This document shows, in pieces, positions 53,230 through 64,000 of a DNA stretch of 64,000 bases. Numbering within the stretch: position 1 is the first letter of the stretch; each line of letters begins with the position of its first letter. The DNA comes from Sulfurihydrogenibium azorense Az-Fu1 (GTDB lineage: Bacteria > Aquificota > Aquificia > Aquificales > Hydrogenothermaceae). The notes below the pieces were generated by a model that saw only the letters and a list, made by a program, of their open reading frames with translations, did no database searches and had not been told where the DNA came from. The DNA is taken from the NCBI RefSeq assembly GCF_000021545.1, contig NC_012438.1, positions 372,001-436,000 on the forward strand, given 5' to 3'. The translations under genes and the position numbers were made by a program.

Positions 53230-53646
53230 ATGCTTAATAAAGTTTTACTTATTGGTAGACTTACGAGAGATCCCGAGGTCAGATACCTTCCAAGTGGAAT
53301 GCAAGTAACTACCTTTTCACTAGCCGTTAATAGAAGATTTAAAGATAAAGGGGGCAATTGGCAAGAGGAGACTTACTTTTTTGATATTGAAAGTTTTGGA
53401 GGATTAGCTGAAAGACTCGGAAGACAGCTATCAAAGGGAAACCAAATCCTACTTGAAGGATCTTTAAGACAAGACAAGTGGGAAAATCAAGCAGGAGAAA
53501 AAAGGTCTAGAGTTAAGATAGTTGCTGAAAGGGTGGCATTACTTTCAAAACCTACCCAACCTGATTCAAATCAAAAACCTTCTTACGAAGGTAGTGAGTT
53601 TGTAGAGCCTACAGATTTAAACTCTGATGAAGATGTACCATTTTAA
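53230..53646 (+). CDS. ssb: Single-stranded DNA-binding protein
   Basis: The 138-residue SSB has an OB-fold (residues 1-105: NKVLLIGRLTRDPEVRYLPS, TFSLAVNRRF) and a linker. It ends in the acidic tip SDEDVPF that docks partner proteins. It starts 2 bp after rpsF. Confidence 0.97.
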   Translation: MLNKVLLIGRLTRDPEVRYLPSGMQVTTFSLAVNRRFKDKGGNWQEETYFFDIESFGGLAERLGRQLSKGNQILLEGSLRQDKWENQAGEKRSRVKIVAERVALLSKPTQPDSNQKPSYEGSEFVEPTDLNSDEDVPF

Positions 53647-53671
53647 TTTTTGAAAAAGGAGGTATTTAGAT

Positions 53672-53902
53672 ATGCAACAAAACAAACCATTTTTCCAAAA
53701 GAGAAAAAAGTACTGTAAGTTCTGTGCAGAGAAAAAAGAACCCAACTATAAAGATGTTGAAATGTTGAAAGAGTTTATATCAGAAAGAGGTAGGATAATT
53801 CCAAGAAGAATATCAGGAACATGTGCAAAACACCAAAGAAAGTTATCTGTGGAAATCAAAAAAGCAAGACAACTTGCTTTAATACCTTATGTAATAGTGT
53901 AA
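53672..53902 (+). CDS. rpsR: 30S ribosomal protein S18 (bS18)
   Basis: The 76-residue S18 has [20 protein letters not shown] and the motif [19 protein letters not shown]. The two N-terminal cysteines and the later Cys keep a zinc-binding-type pattern. ATG follows AAAGGAGG. Confidence 0.97.
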   Translation: MQQNKPFFQKRKKYCKFCAEKKEPNYKDVEMLKEFISERGRIIPRRISGTCAKHQRKLSVEIKKARQLALIPYVIV

Positions 53903-53914
53903 GGAGGTTAGAAG

Positions 53915-54358
53915 ATGAAAGTTATCTTAACTAAAGATGTAGAAGGTTGGGGAACTCTTGGAGATATTATAGAAGTAAAAGATGGATTTGCAAGAAACTA
54001 CCTTATACCAAGAGGGTTAGCTTATCCTGCAAATGACCAGTATGTAAAATATGTTCAAGAAATACTAAATCATAAAGCAAGGAAGCTCCAAAGAGAAAAA
54101 GAAAAAGCTTTGGAACTTGCTAAGAAGTTAGATGGAGTAGAGATAGAGATAAAAAGACCTATCGGTGTTACTGGAAAGATGTACGGGTCAGTTGGAACAA
54201 ACGATATAGCTGAAAAGTTAGCAGAAAAGGGTATAGAGATAGACAGGAAAAAGATAATGCTTAGAAGCCCAATAAGAAATCTTGGAAGTTATAATGTTCA
54301 AATTAAACTTCATCCTGAAGTTTCCGCCACTATAAGAGTTCACGTTCAGCCTGAATAA
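53915..54358 (+). CDS. rplI: 50S ribosomal protein L9 (bL9)
   Basis: The 147-residue L9 has the N-terminal rRNA-binding domain (VILTKDVEGWGTLGDIIEVK and DGFARNYLIPRGLA), a long connecting helix, and the C-terminal domain ending RVHVQPE. dnaB follows 2 bp later. Confidence 0.97.
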   Translation: MKVILTKDVEGWGTLGDIIEVKDGFARNYLIPRGLAYPANDQYVKYVQEILNHKARKLQREKEKALELAKKLDGVEIEIKRPIGVTGKMYGSVGTNDIAEKLAEKGIEIDRKKIMLRSPIRNLGSYNVQIKLHPEVSATIRVHVQPE

Positions 54359-54360
54359 TT

Positions 54361-55764
54361 ATGGCTACCAATAATGACAGCCCTGTCTTGCCTTACGATG
54401 AGGTTACAGAAAGGGCTGTCCTTGGTAGTTTACTTGTCTATCCAGAAATTGTAGATATAGTTGTAACAAAGTTAAAACCTTACGATTTTTTTAATCAAAG
54501 ACACAGAGAAGTATTTAACGCTATAGTAGCTTTATTTAACGATAGTAAACCTATAGAACCTATACTAGTAAAAGAGTACTTAGAAAAAAAAGGTACTTTA
54601 GATTTAGTAGGTGGATTACATTTTCTTACTGAGCTTGCTTTAGAAGCAGTCCCTCCAGAGACAGTTTATCAACTTATTGATATTTTAAAAGAAAAATCTA
54701 CTTTAAGATCTTTAATAGAATCAGCTCAAAAAATAATAACAAAAGCAAAATCTCCAAGTACGGACATAAATACTCTCTTAGAAGAAGCTGAAAGTATTAT
54801 ATTTCAAGTAACTGAATCTAAAGAGACTATCTACTACTACAGTCTTGGAGAAGTGTTAAAAGAAACTCTAAGAATAATAAATGAGCTTGCAAAAAAAGAA
54901 ACTGTAGTAACCGGTATTCCGACAGGATTTTACGAATTAGATAGGCTTACAACCGGCTTTCATCCCGGAGATTTGGTAATAATAGCTGCAAGACCGGGAA
55001 TGGGTAAAACAAGTTTTGCATTATCAATACTTCATCATCTTTCTATTGTAGAAAATGTACCCTCTGCTTTTTTCTCACTGGAGATGTCTAAAGAACAGAT
55101 TGCTATGAGATTACTAGGAGAAGAGACAAAGATACCTTTAAAAAAAATTAGGTCTGGATTTTTGAATGATAAAGAGATAGAAGCAATTACGAATGCAGCA
55201 CTAAAAATGATGAAAACTCCGTTGTACATAGATGATACGGCATCTTTGTCTATTTTAGATTTAAAAGCAAAAGCAAGAAGACTGAAAAAAGAGAAAGATA
55301 TAAAGATAATAGTTGTAGACTATCTCCAGCTTTTAAGGTCCCATAGGAGAGTAGAAAATAGACAACAAGAGGTAGCAGAAATATCAAGGGGATTAAAAGG
55401 TTTAGCAAAGGAGCTTGGAATACCTGTTGTAGCTTTAGCTCAACTTTCTCGTCAGGCTGAGATGAGAGCAGATAAAAGACCCCAGCTTGCAGATTTAAGA
55501 GAAAGTGGTTCTATAGAGCAAGATGCAGATCTTGTTTTGTTCATACATAGACCTGAGTATTACAAGAAAAATCCGTCTCCTCAAGAGGAAGGTCTTGCAG
55601 AGATAATAATTGCTAAACAGAGAAACGGTCCTACAGGCGTTATAAACTTAGCCTTTATAAAAGAAATAACAAAATTTGAAAATTTAGCAAAAACAAGTGA
55701 TAATATAGTAGAAGAAGAGTTTGAAGAAATAAATCAATACGAAGAAGATGGGGTAGATTTCTAA
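54361..55764 (+). CDS. dnaB: Replicative DNA helicase DnaB
   Basis: The 467-residue hexameric helicase has an N-terminal domain (residues ~8-110: PYDEVTERAVLGSLLVYPE) and a RecA-like domain with Walker A ARPGMGKTSFAL near residue 210. Walker B is IIVVDYLQLL near 318, and there is an arginine-finger region further on. No intein is present. It lies at the end of the ribosomal cluster; the MlaE-type permease start touches its stop codon. Confidence 0.97.
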   Translation: MATNNDSPVLPYDEVTERAVLGSLLVYPEIVDIVVTKLKPYDFFNQRHREVFNAIVALFNDSKPIEPILVKEYLEKKGTLDLVGGLHFLTELALEAVPPETVYQLIDILKEKSTLRSLIESAQKIITKAKSPSTDINTLLEEAESIIFQVTESKETIYYYSLGEVLKETLRIINELAKKETVVTGIPTGFYELDRLTTGFHPGDLVIIAARPGMGKTSFALSILHHLSIVENVPSAFFSLEMSKEQIAMRLLGEETKIPLKKIRSGFLNDKEIEAITNAALKMMKTPLYIDDTASLSILDLKAKARRLKKEKDIKIIVVDYLQLLRSHRRVENRQQEVAEISRGLKGLAKELGIPVVALAQLSRQAEMRADKRPQLADLRESGSIEQDADLVLFIHRPEYYKKNPSPQEEGLAEIIIAKQRNGPTGVINLAFIKEITKFENLAKTSDNIVEEEFEEINQYEEDGVDF

Positions 55765-56507
55765 TGTTTTTTACAAAGTTTGTGGAACACACAGGAGAGA
55801 TAACTTTATTCTTTATAAAAACATTGATTGCCACTTTTAAGAGATTCCCAAAATTAAAGCATATTTTAAAGTATATGGAAGATATTGGTGTAAATGCCGC
55901 CTTACTTATAATTTTAACAGGATTTTTTACCGGTGGTGTTTTGGTTGTTGAGACCTATCCAACTTTCCATAAGTTTAACGCAGAGTATTTGATGGGTGCT
56001 TTAGTATCTCTCTCTTTGGCAAGGGAGCTTTCTCCGGTTTTAGTCGCTCTTCTTGTAACTGCAAGGTCCGGTTCTGCAATTGCTGCAAACATCGGTACAA
56101 TGAGAATAACAGAACAAATAGATGCCCTTGAAGTTATGGCTGTAAATCCATACAGTTATCTTGTTTCTCCAAGACTGATTGCAGCTGTAGTAATGGTTCC
56201 TGCATTAACTGTTTTGTCTTATGTAAGTGGTGTTATAGGTGGTTATTTTACCTCTGTTTACATATACGGAATAAACGAGTATATGTACTGGGAAAAGTTA
56301 AAGGATTTTACAGAGTTAAAAGACATCTTTGGTGGACTTTATAAAGCAGCTGTTTTTGGAGCTGTTTTGACTATTGTAACATCATACTTTGGTTATATCA
56401 CAAAAGGAGGAGCAGAAGGAGTTGGAAGGTCTACAACAACAGCTGTGGTAGTGGCTTCCGTTTTAATACTCATACTTGACTACTTCTTAACAGCTCTCAT
56501 TTACTGA
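55764..56507 (+). CDS. mlaE: MlaE-family ABC transporter permease
   Basis: The 247-residue membrane protein has five to six helices and the family pattern LSLARELSPVLVALLVTARSGSAIAANIG near residues 88-115, then ALEVMAVNPYSYLVSPRLIA. Such permeases move phospholipids between the inner and outer membranes. The ATPase (MlaF) and MCE protein (MlaD) genes are not adjacent. It overlaps dnaB and the next gene by one base each. Confidence 0.92.
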   Translation: MFFTKFVEHTGEITLFFIKTLIATFKRFPKLKHILKYMEDIGVNAALLIILTGFFTGGVLVVETYPTFHKFNAEYLMGALVSLSLARELSPVLVALLVTARSGSAIAANIGTMRITEQIDALEVMAVNPYSYLVSPRLIAAVVMVPALTVLSYVSGVIGGYFTSVYIYGINEYMYWEKLKDFTELKDIFGGLYKAAVFGAVLTIVTSYFGYITKGGAEGVGRSTTTAVVVASVLILILDYFLTALIY

Positions 56508-57574
56508 TGAAAATACTAGATAGATACATATACGAAAAACTAACAGTTTACTTTTTAATAGTATTTCCTGCTTTTTCTTTAGTGTCGGTTTTTGTTGAGC
56601 TTATAGAGATTCTTAGAAAATCAAAGGTTCAGGACTTTAATTTAATATTGATTTACATTCTGGCAAAACTTCCAGAAAATTTTTACTACATTGTTCCAAT
56701 CTCTTTGATTATATCTGCTTTTGTTGTAGCAAATGAGATTGTAAAATCAAGAGAGATTTACCCTATACTGTTAAATGGTATATCTATCAACTACATATCT
56801 ACAAGAATAGTAATTTTTTCTATTTTTATTTCTTTTTTACAGGTTCTAAATCTTGAGGTTTTAATGCCAAAGTCTAACAAAGTGTATGTAGAGACTTACC
56901 AGAAACTAAAAAATCAGCCTCTGGAAGATGAAAAAGCCATAGCTTACAACCTCTGGCTTAGGTTAGATGAAAAAAATTTTATATACTTTGATTTTTTTGA
57001 TTTAGAGAAGAAAGTTGGTAAAGAGATAGTTCTTATAAGTATGGATGAAAACTTTTTACCTACAAACAGGTGGGAAGCTGAAAGTTTTAAAGTAGAGTCA
57101 AACAGTTTAACCCTTTTGAGAGGGAAAGAGATTACTGTAAAGTCTATAGAAGATGTAAAAGTAAGTAAATTTGATGAAAAAAAAGTGTATGTAAGTGTTG
57201 ACCCGGAAAAGATAAAAAAACTTATTAAAGAGAAAAAGCCAGTATCTATTACTCAACTTTACAAAGTTGCAAAAATAGCTCAAAACTACGGATACGATGC
57301 ATCTTACTTTTGGAGTAAATTTTATCAAAAGTTAGCAACTGTGATATCTCCTTTTATTTTAACTGTTTTTGCAGTTGGTTTTATATGGAGAAAAAACAAG
57401 TTTATAACGTTAGCTGGCTTTTTGTCTACTGTGCTTTACTGGTATGGGACTTCGATAGTCTCTGCTATAGCTTCAGTTGGAAATATCCCTTACTACTTTA
57501 TATTTTCTTTTGATGTTTTGTTCTTAAGTATAGGATTTTATCTAATGTTTAAAACTAAACATCCTGAGCTTTAG
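56507..57574 (+). CDS. LptF/LptG family permease
   Basis: The 355-residue YjgP/YjgQ-type protein has N-terminal membrane helices (LDRYIYEKLTVYFLIVFPAF), a periplasmic beta-jellyroll (~140-240), and three C-terminal helices (~270-350). It belongs to the LPS transport complex LptB2FG. LptF and LptG cannot be told apart here. It follows the lipid permease gene, so this end of the operon serves the envelope. The 3' end overlaps the convergent pheA by 20 bp. Confidence 0.88.
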   Translation: MKILDRYIYEKLTVYFLIVFPAFSLVSVFVELIEILRKSKVQDFNLILIYILAKLPENFYYIVPISLIISAFVVANEIVKSREIYPILLNGISINYISTRIVIFSIFISFLQVLNLEVLMPKSNKVYVETYQKLKNQPLEDEKAIAYNLWLRLDEKNFIYFDFFDLEKKVGKEIVLISMDENFLPTNRWEAESFKVESNSLTLLRGKEITVKSIEDVKVSKFDEKKVYVSVDPEKIKKLIKEKKPVSITQLYKVAKIAQNYGYDASYFWSKFYQKLATVISPFILTVFAVGFIWRKNKFITLAGFLSTVLYWYGTSIVSAIASVGNIPYYFIFSFDVLFLSIGFYLMFKTKHPEL

Positions 57575-58637
57575 GGTAAGACCCTAAAATTTTAAAAAAA
57601 GGTACACTGCTTTTTAGCTCTTCTAATGTTTTAGATACTTTTTCTTCATGGATGTGTCCTTCTATGTCTGTGAAAAATATGTAGTCCCAAGCTTCTTTTT
57701 TAGAAGGTCTTGACTCAATTTTTGTCATATTTATCTGGTTTTTGTAGAAAGGCTCTAAAGCTTTGTAGAGAGCTCCTACTTCATTTTTTACTGAAAAGAT
57801 AAACGTTGTTTTGTCTTTTCCTGTGGGCTGTGGTATCTCATTTCCTATTATCAAAAATCTTGTGTAGTTATAAAGGTGTTTATCAATTTTCCTTTCTAGT
57901 ATATGAAGCCCATAGACTATTGCAGCTGATTCACTTGCTATAGCTGCAGCTTCGTAATCGTCCCTTGCCATCTCTGCTGCTTTTGCTGTACTTTCTACTT
58001 CTATTATCTGGGCATTTGGCATATTTTTTTGAAGCCAATCTCTACACTCAGCTATTGCAAACTTATGACTGTATATCCTTTGGATTTCGTTTATATTTGG
58101 GTTTATACTCATTAGATGAAGGGATATCTCTAGTATAACTTCTCCAATAATTTTTAAATCGTAATCCAAAAACATATCAAGAGTGTAGTTAACAACGCCT
58201 TCTATAGTGTTTTCAACGGGAACAACGCCGTAGTTTACTTTCTTTTTGGCAATCTCTTCAAACACATCTTTGATAGTTGAGACAGGAATGTGGTCAACTG
58301 CACTTCCAAAGTATTTTAAACTTGCCTGATGGGTAAATGTAGCCTTTGGTCCAAGGTAGGCAACTTTTATATTCTCTTCAACACTTCTACATGCGGATAT
58401 TATTTCTCTAAAAATATGTTTTATTACATCGTTTGAAAGGGGTCCTGTGTTTAATTTTTCTAATCTTTCAAAAATTTCTTTTTCTCTACTTGGAACAAAT
58501 ATCGGAAGATTGTTTTTTTTCTTTATTTCTCCTACTTGTTTTGCAAGTAAAGCCCTTTTGTTTAAAAGTTGCAGTATGGTTTGGTCTATATCGTCTATCT
58601 CTTTTCGAAGATTTTTTAACTCTTCTTGATACTCCAT
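57555..58637 (-). CDS. pheA: Bifunctional chorismate mutase / prephenate dehydratase
   Basis: The 360-residue P-protein has an AroQ chorismate mutase domain (residues ~1-90, LRKEIDDIDQTILQLLNKRA). The prephenate dehydratase domain (~95-270) has VAYLGPKATFTHQASLKYFG, VPVENTIEGVVNYTLD and YTRFLIIG. The C-terminal ACT domain holds ESRPSKKEAWDYIFF, the phenylalanine-binding motif for feedback control. It is followed upstream by suhB. Confidence 0.96.
   Translation of the reverse strand: MEYQEELKNLRKEIDDIDQTILQLLNKRALLAKQVGEIKKKNNLPIFVPSREKEIFERLEKLNTGPLSNDVIKHIFREIISACRSVEENIKVAYLGPKATFTHQASLKYFGSAVDHIPVSTIKDVFEEIAKKKVNYGVVPVENTIEGVVNYTLDMFLDYDLKIIGEVILEISLHLMSINPNINEIQRIYSHKFAIAECRDWLQKNMPNAQIIEVESTAKAAEMARDDYEAAAIASESAAIVYGLHILERKIDKHLYNYTRFLIIGNEIPQPTGKDKTTFIFSVKNEVGALYKALEPFYKNQINMTKIESRPSKKEAWDYIFFTDIEGHIHEEKVSKTLEELKSSVPFFKILGSYPKAQDV
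57570..57593 (+). terminator. Candidate terminator at the end of the envelope operon
   Basis: TTTAGGGT (57570-57577) pairs with ACCCTAAA (57581-57588) around AAG and is followed by ATTTT. The stem includes the stop codon of the LptF/G gene and lies inside the 3' end of pheA. The U tract is short. Confidence 0.45.
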
Positions 58638-58639
58638 TG

Positions 58640-59413
58640 TTATCCTCTTTTATTAACAATATCAAAAAGAATCTTATAAATCTTTTCTCCTCCTGCTATT
58701 ATGTCTCCCGATGAAAAGTCCTCTCCTCCTTCAAAGTTAGTACACATTCCTCCTGCTTCTTTTATTAGGAGTATTCCTGCTGCTATATCCCATATTGATA
58801 ACTTCATCTCGAAAAATCCGTCAAAAACCCCCTCTGCTACTAACGCCAAATCTACGGCAGCAGCTCCCGGTCTTCTAACACCTGAGAAGGTAATCATTGC
58901 ATCCTTTAACATAGAAAGATAACTATCTAACTCTTTTATCTCTCTAAAAGGAAAACCTGTTGATACGACAGCTGCCTCTACAGGTCTATCTGATACTTTA
59001 ATCTTTTCTCCGTTTAGGTAAGCACCTTCTCCTTTTCCTGCCCAGTAAAGTTTGTCTAAAATAGGTACGTAGATACTTCCTGCTATAATGTCGCCCTTGT
59101 GAATTAAGGCAACAGATACAGCAAAAATCTCAAATCCACAGATATAATTCTTTGTGCCATCTAAAGGGTCTACTACCCATACATAATCACTATTTCCAAA
59201 CTTTCCGTCTTCTTCTCCTAAAAAAGAGTGGTCGGGATACTTTGAAAGTATGTAACTTCTTATCCTCTCTTCAGAAAGCTTGTCTACGTAGGTAACAAAA
59301 TCTTTTATTCCTTTACTTTCTACATCAGATTTTTTAACTTTTCTAAAGTTTTCTTTAAGGATTCCTCCTCCTATTAAAGCTGCCTCTTTTGCTACCTGTA
59401 CAAAATCGTTCAA
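58640..59413 (-). CDS. suhB: Inositol monophosphatase family protein
   Basis: The 257-residue protein has the metal-binding motifs of the family: FLGEEDGKF near residue 67, VVDPLDGTKNYICGFEIFAV near residue 85, and WDIAAGILLIKEAGG near 205. It hydrolyses inositol phosphates or related sugar phosphates such as fructose-1,6-bisphosphate. It is packed between pheA and pgk with gaps of 2 bp and none. Confidence 0.93.
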   Translation of the reverse strand: MNDFVQVAKEAALIGGGILKENFRKVKKSDVESKGIKDFVTYVDKLSEERIRSYILSKYPDHSFLGEEDGKFGNSDYVWVVDPLDGTKNYICGFEIFAVSVALIHKGDIIAGSIYVPILDKLYWAGKGEGAYLNGEKIKVSDRPVEAAVVSTGFPFREIKELDSYLSMLKDAMITFSGVRRPGAAAVDLALVAEGVFDGFFEMKLSIWDIAAGILLIKEAGGMCTNFEGGEDFSSGDIIAGGEKIYKILFDIVNKRG

Positions 59414-60613
59414 CTACGTCTCCTTTTTTGTTATAGCTTGTAAACAAGGTAGCTGTTTACCTTCAAGAAGTTCTAAGAAAGCTCCTCCTCCTGTAGAAAG
59501 ATAACTGATTTTGTCTACTACTCCTGCCTTATGAATAGCGTAGTCTGTATCTCCACCACCTGCTATAGATAAAGCAGGAGATTCTGCTATTGCATGGGCA
59601 AGTTCAAATGTACCCATTTTAAACTTTTCTATCTCAAATACTCCCATAGGTCCGTTCCATACTATCGTTTGAACATCTTTTAATATCTCTTTTATAAGGA
59701 CTATAGAAGCATGGCCTATATCAAGACCAAGCCAGCCTTTTGGTATTTCTTGCCATGGTACTTCTATAACAGGTGTTTGGTCTGAAACTGCTTGACCACA
59801 GACAAAGTCTACTGGAAGGTAAAACTTTACATCTTTTTGTTTTGCTTTTTCTATAATTTCTAATGCTTTTTCAAGCATATCATCTTCAACTAATGACGAA
59901 CCTACGTTGTATCCCATAGCTTTTATAAAAGTAAAAGCCATAGCTCCACCAATAAAAATCTTGTCAACTTTATCTATTAAAAACTCTATCACACCTAACT
60001 TAGATGATACTTTAGACCCTCCTAAGAAAGCTACTACGGGTCTTTGTGGGTTTAAAAGAGCTTTTCTAAAGTACTCAAGCTCTCTTTCAAGTAAAAATCC
60101 CATAACAACAGGTTGAATAAAGTCTTTTATTCCGTAAACAGAAGAATGTTTTCTATGACAAGTCCCAAATGCATCTATTACATAGATTTCTGCTAAAGAA
60201 GCGAGTTTTTTAGCAAAATCTGGGTCGTTAGTTTCTTCCTCTTTGTGAAATCTTAAGTTTTCTAATAGGATTATATCTCCTTCTTTCATATTAAAAACTA
60301 CTTCTTCAACTTCTTTACCTATACAGTCTGGTAAAAATTTAACCTCTTTACCTAACAACCTTTCTAACCTTTTTGCAACGGGATATAAGGAGTATTTAGG
60401 GTCAGGTTTTCCTTTTGGTCTTCCAAGATGGGAAGCGAGAATTATTTTTGCATTTCTATCTAAAAGGTAGTTTATAGTAGGTATAGTTTCTCTTATTCTT
60501 ACATCATCAACAATATTACCATATTCATCTAATGGTACGTTGTAATCAACCCTTACAAAAACTCTCTTTCCAGATACATCTACGTCCTTTAATGTTAGAT
60601 AACCATCAAACAT
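59414..60613 (-). CDS. pgk: Phosphoglycerate kinase
   Basis: The 399-residue enzyme has GKRVFVRVDYNVPLDEYG at the start, ASHLGRPKGKPDPKYSL near residue 60, and AFLGGSKVSSKLGVIEFL near residue 195. The nucleotide site is near WNGPMGVFEIEKF, and the C-terminal AGGGDTDYAI is present. It works in glycolysis and gluconeogenesis. Confidence 0.97.
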   Translation of the reverse strand: MFDGYLTLKDVDVSGKRVFVRVDYNVPLDEYGNIVDDVRIRETIPTINYLLDRNAKIILASHLGRPKGKPDPKYSLYPVAKRLERLLGKEVKFLPDCIGKEVEEVVFNMKEGDIILLENLRFHKEEETNDPDFAKKLASLAEIYVIDAFGTCHRKHSSVYGIKDFIQPVVMGFLLERELEYFRKALLNPQRPVVAFLGGSKVSSKLGVIEFLIDKVDKIFIGGAMAFTFIKAMGYNVGSSLVEDDMLEKALEIIEKAKQKDVKFYLPVDFVCGQAVSDQTPVIEVPWQEIPKGWLGLDIGHASIVLIKEILKDVQTIVWNGPMGVFEIEKFKMGTFELAHAIAESPALSIAGGGDTDYAIHKAGVVDKISYLSTGGGAFLELLEGKQLPCLQAITKKET

Positions 60614-60630
60614 AGATGCGCACCCCCTTT

Positions 60631-60987
60631 TTAGCTTTCTTCTTCATTTTCTCCTTCTATTGTGTCAAAAAGGTTAAATCCATCTGAATCTATACCTTTT
60701 AGCTTTAAAGCAGTTTCTCTGAGAAGTTCTAAGTAAGAAGCTATTTCTTTAAAAGACTCAAGCATTGCAGAAAGTTTAACTATCTGGCTAGGTGGTAATT
60801 TTTTTTCATAAACTCTTATAGCTTTTTTTATAGCAGCTTTTGTTATAACTATTTCTCCAGCTTTTTTTTGCCACTCACTCCAAAACTCGTTCGTTCCAAG
60901 AGGACTTTTTACTATAAATCTGTCTAAGTTTGTTATCTCTTGAGCTAAAAGTAAATCAAAATCATTGAAATTTTTAACTTTTTTCAT
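60631..60987 (-). CDS. Conserved-looking helical protein of unknown function
   Basis: The 118-residue protein starts with MKKVKNFNDFDLLLAQEITN and is largely helical and charged, with an acidic end (EGENEEES). No motif, signal peptide or membrane helix is seen. It sits between guaB (12 bp downstream of its stop) and pgk (17 bp), so it is co-transcribed with central metabolism genes. The ribosome-binding site AGGAGGATTT is strong, which supports it as a real gene. I do not recognise the family. Confidence 0.75.
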   Translation of the reverse strand: MKKVKNFNDFDLLLAQEITNLDRFIVKSPLGTNEFWSEWQKKAGEIVITKAAIKKAIRVYEKKLPPSQIVKLSAMLESFKEIASYLELLRETALKLKGIDSDGFNLFDTIEGENEEES

Positions 60988-60999
60988 TTATAAATCCTC

Positions 61000-64000
<3,001 letters not shown>

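Overview
The window is a gene-dense, AT-rich bacterial chromosome segment. It most likely comes from a thermophilic, chemolithotrophic member of the Aquificota (Hydrogenothermaceae, Sulfurihydrogenibium-like). That placement is an inference from the mix of genes: heptose (LPS) genes, a lone nuoG, a split ATP synthase operon beginning with b' and b, a multiheme cytochrome, ferredoxin-thioredoxin reductase and several c-di-GMP proteins. No sequence search was possible. Almost every base is genic, and no undamaged stretch longer than about 300 bases lacks a gene.

Layout. 1-2.1 kb: obg (5' end outside the window), fmt, folK, then tRNA-Phe on the opposite strand. 2.2-5.4 kb: an SLC13 transporter and homoserine dehydrogenase, divergent from ridA. 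5.5-6.4 kb: tRNA-Leu and a VapBC-like toxin-antitoxin pair whose PIN toxin is frameshifted. 6.4-13.3 kb: recJ, a small periplasmic protein, efp, accB, hldD, thrB, a CgeB-like protein and a broken purH. 13.3-16.3 kb: folD against molybdopterin genes (mog, moaA) and a V4R-like protein. 16.4-17 kb: twin cold-shock genes with their own promoter and terminator. 17.2-28.5 kb: nfeD, mutL, pyrF, a broken rpoN, hpf, rplM-rpsI, argC, the heptose kinase gene, a GGDEF/EAL protein and a triheme cytochrome. 28.7-35.3 kb: ferredoxin-thioredoxin reductase, a diguanylate cyclase, speD, a GlcF-like Fe-S protein with rubredoxin, argJ and nuoG. 35.4-40.9 kb: atpF', F, H, A, G, D with a terminator. 40.9-47.5 kb: tsaD, ctpA, an aldo/keto reductase gene, a YmdB-like phosphoesterase gene, rny, fthC and 6S RNA. 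47.6-51.6 kb: pheT-pheS-rplT-rpmI. 51.7-57.6 kb: rplY, pth, rpsF-ssb-rpsR-rplI-dnaB, an MlaE-type permease gene and an LptF/G-type permease gene. 57.6-62.5 kb: pheA, suhB, pgk, an unknown gene and guaB. 62.5-64 kb: a TnpB-related IS200/IS605-type gene running off the window.

The most striking feature is not a gene. Four rearrangements occur between 12.9 and 27.9 kb, and all have the same size, 955 bp. Two are exact tandem duplications (nfeD/mutL and GGDEF-EAL/cytochrome). Two are internal deletions (purH and rpoN) whose reading frames are restored by putting back 955 bp. The four junctions lie at about 12913, 18913, 21913 and 26913, that is, whole multiples of 1000 bases apart. This looks like a tiling or assembly slip rather than biology, so absence of purH or rpoN function should not be inferred. 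Two further genes (PIN toxin and diguanylate cyclase) carry +1 frameshifts at runs of 7 and 8 A.

I found no CRISPR array, prophage or clear new defence system. The best candidates for real novelty are the TnpB-related protein, which lacks the usual zinc ribbon, has a long C-terminal tail and a strong hairpin in its 3' end; a 27-residue membrane microprotein after the ATP synthase terminator; and a leader hairpin that buries the fthC ribosome-binding site just downstream of 6S RNA.
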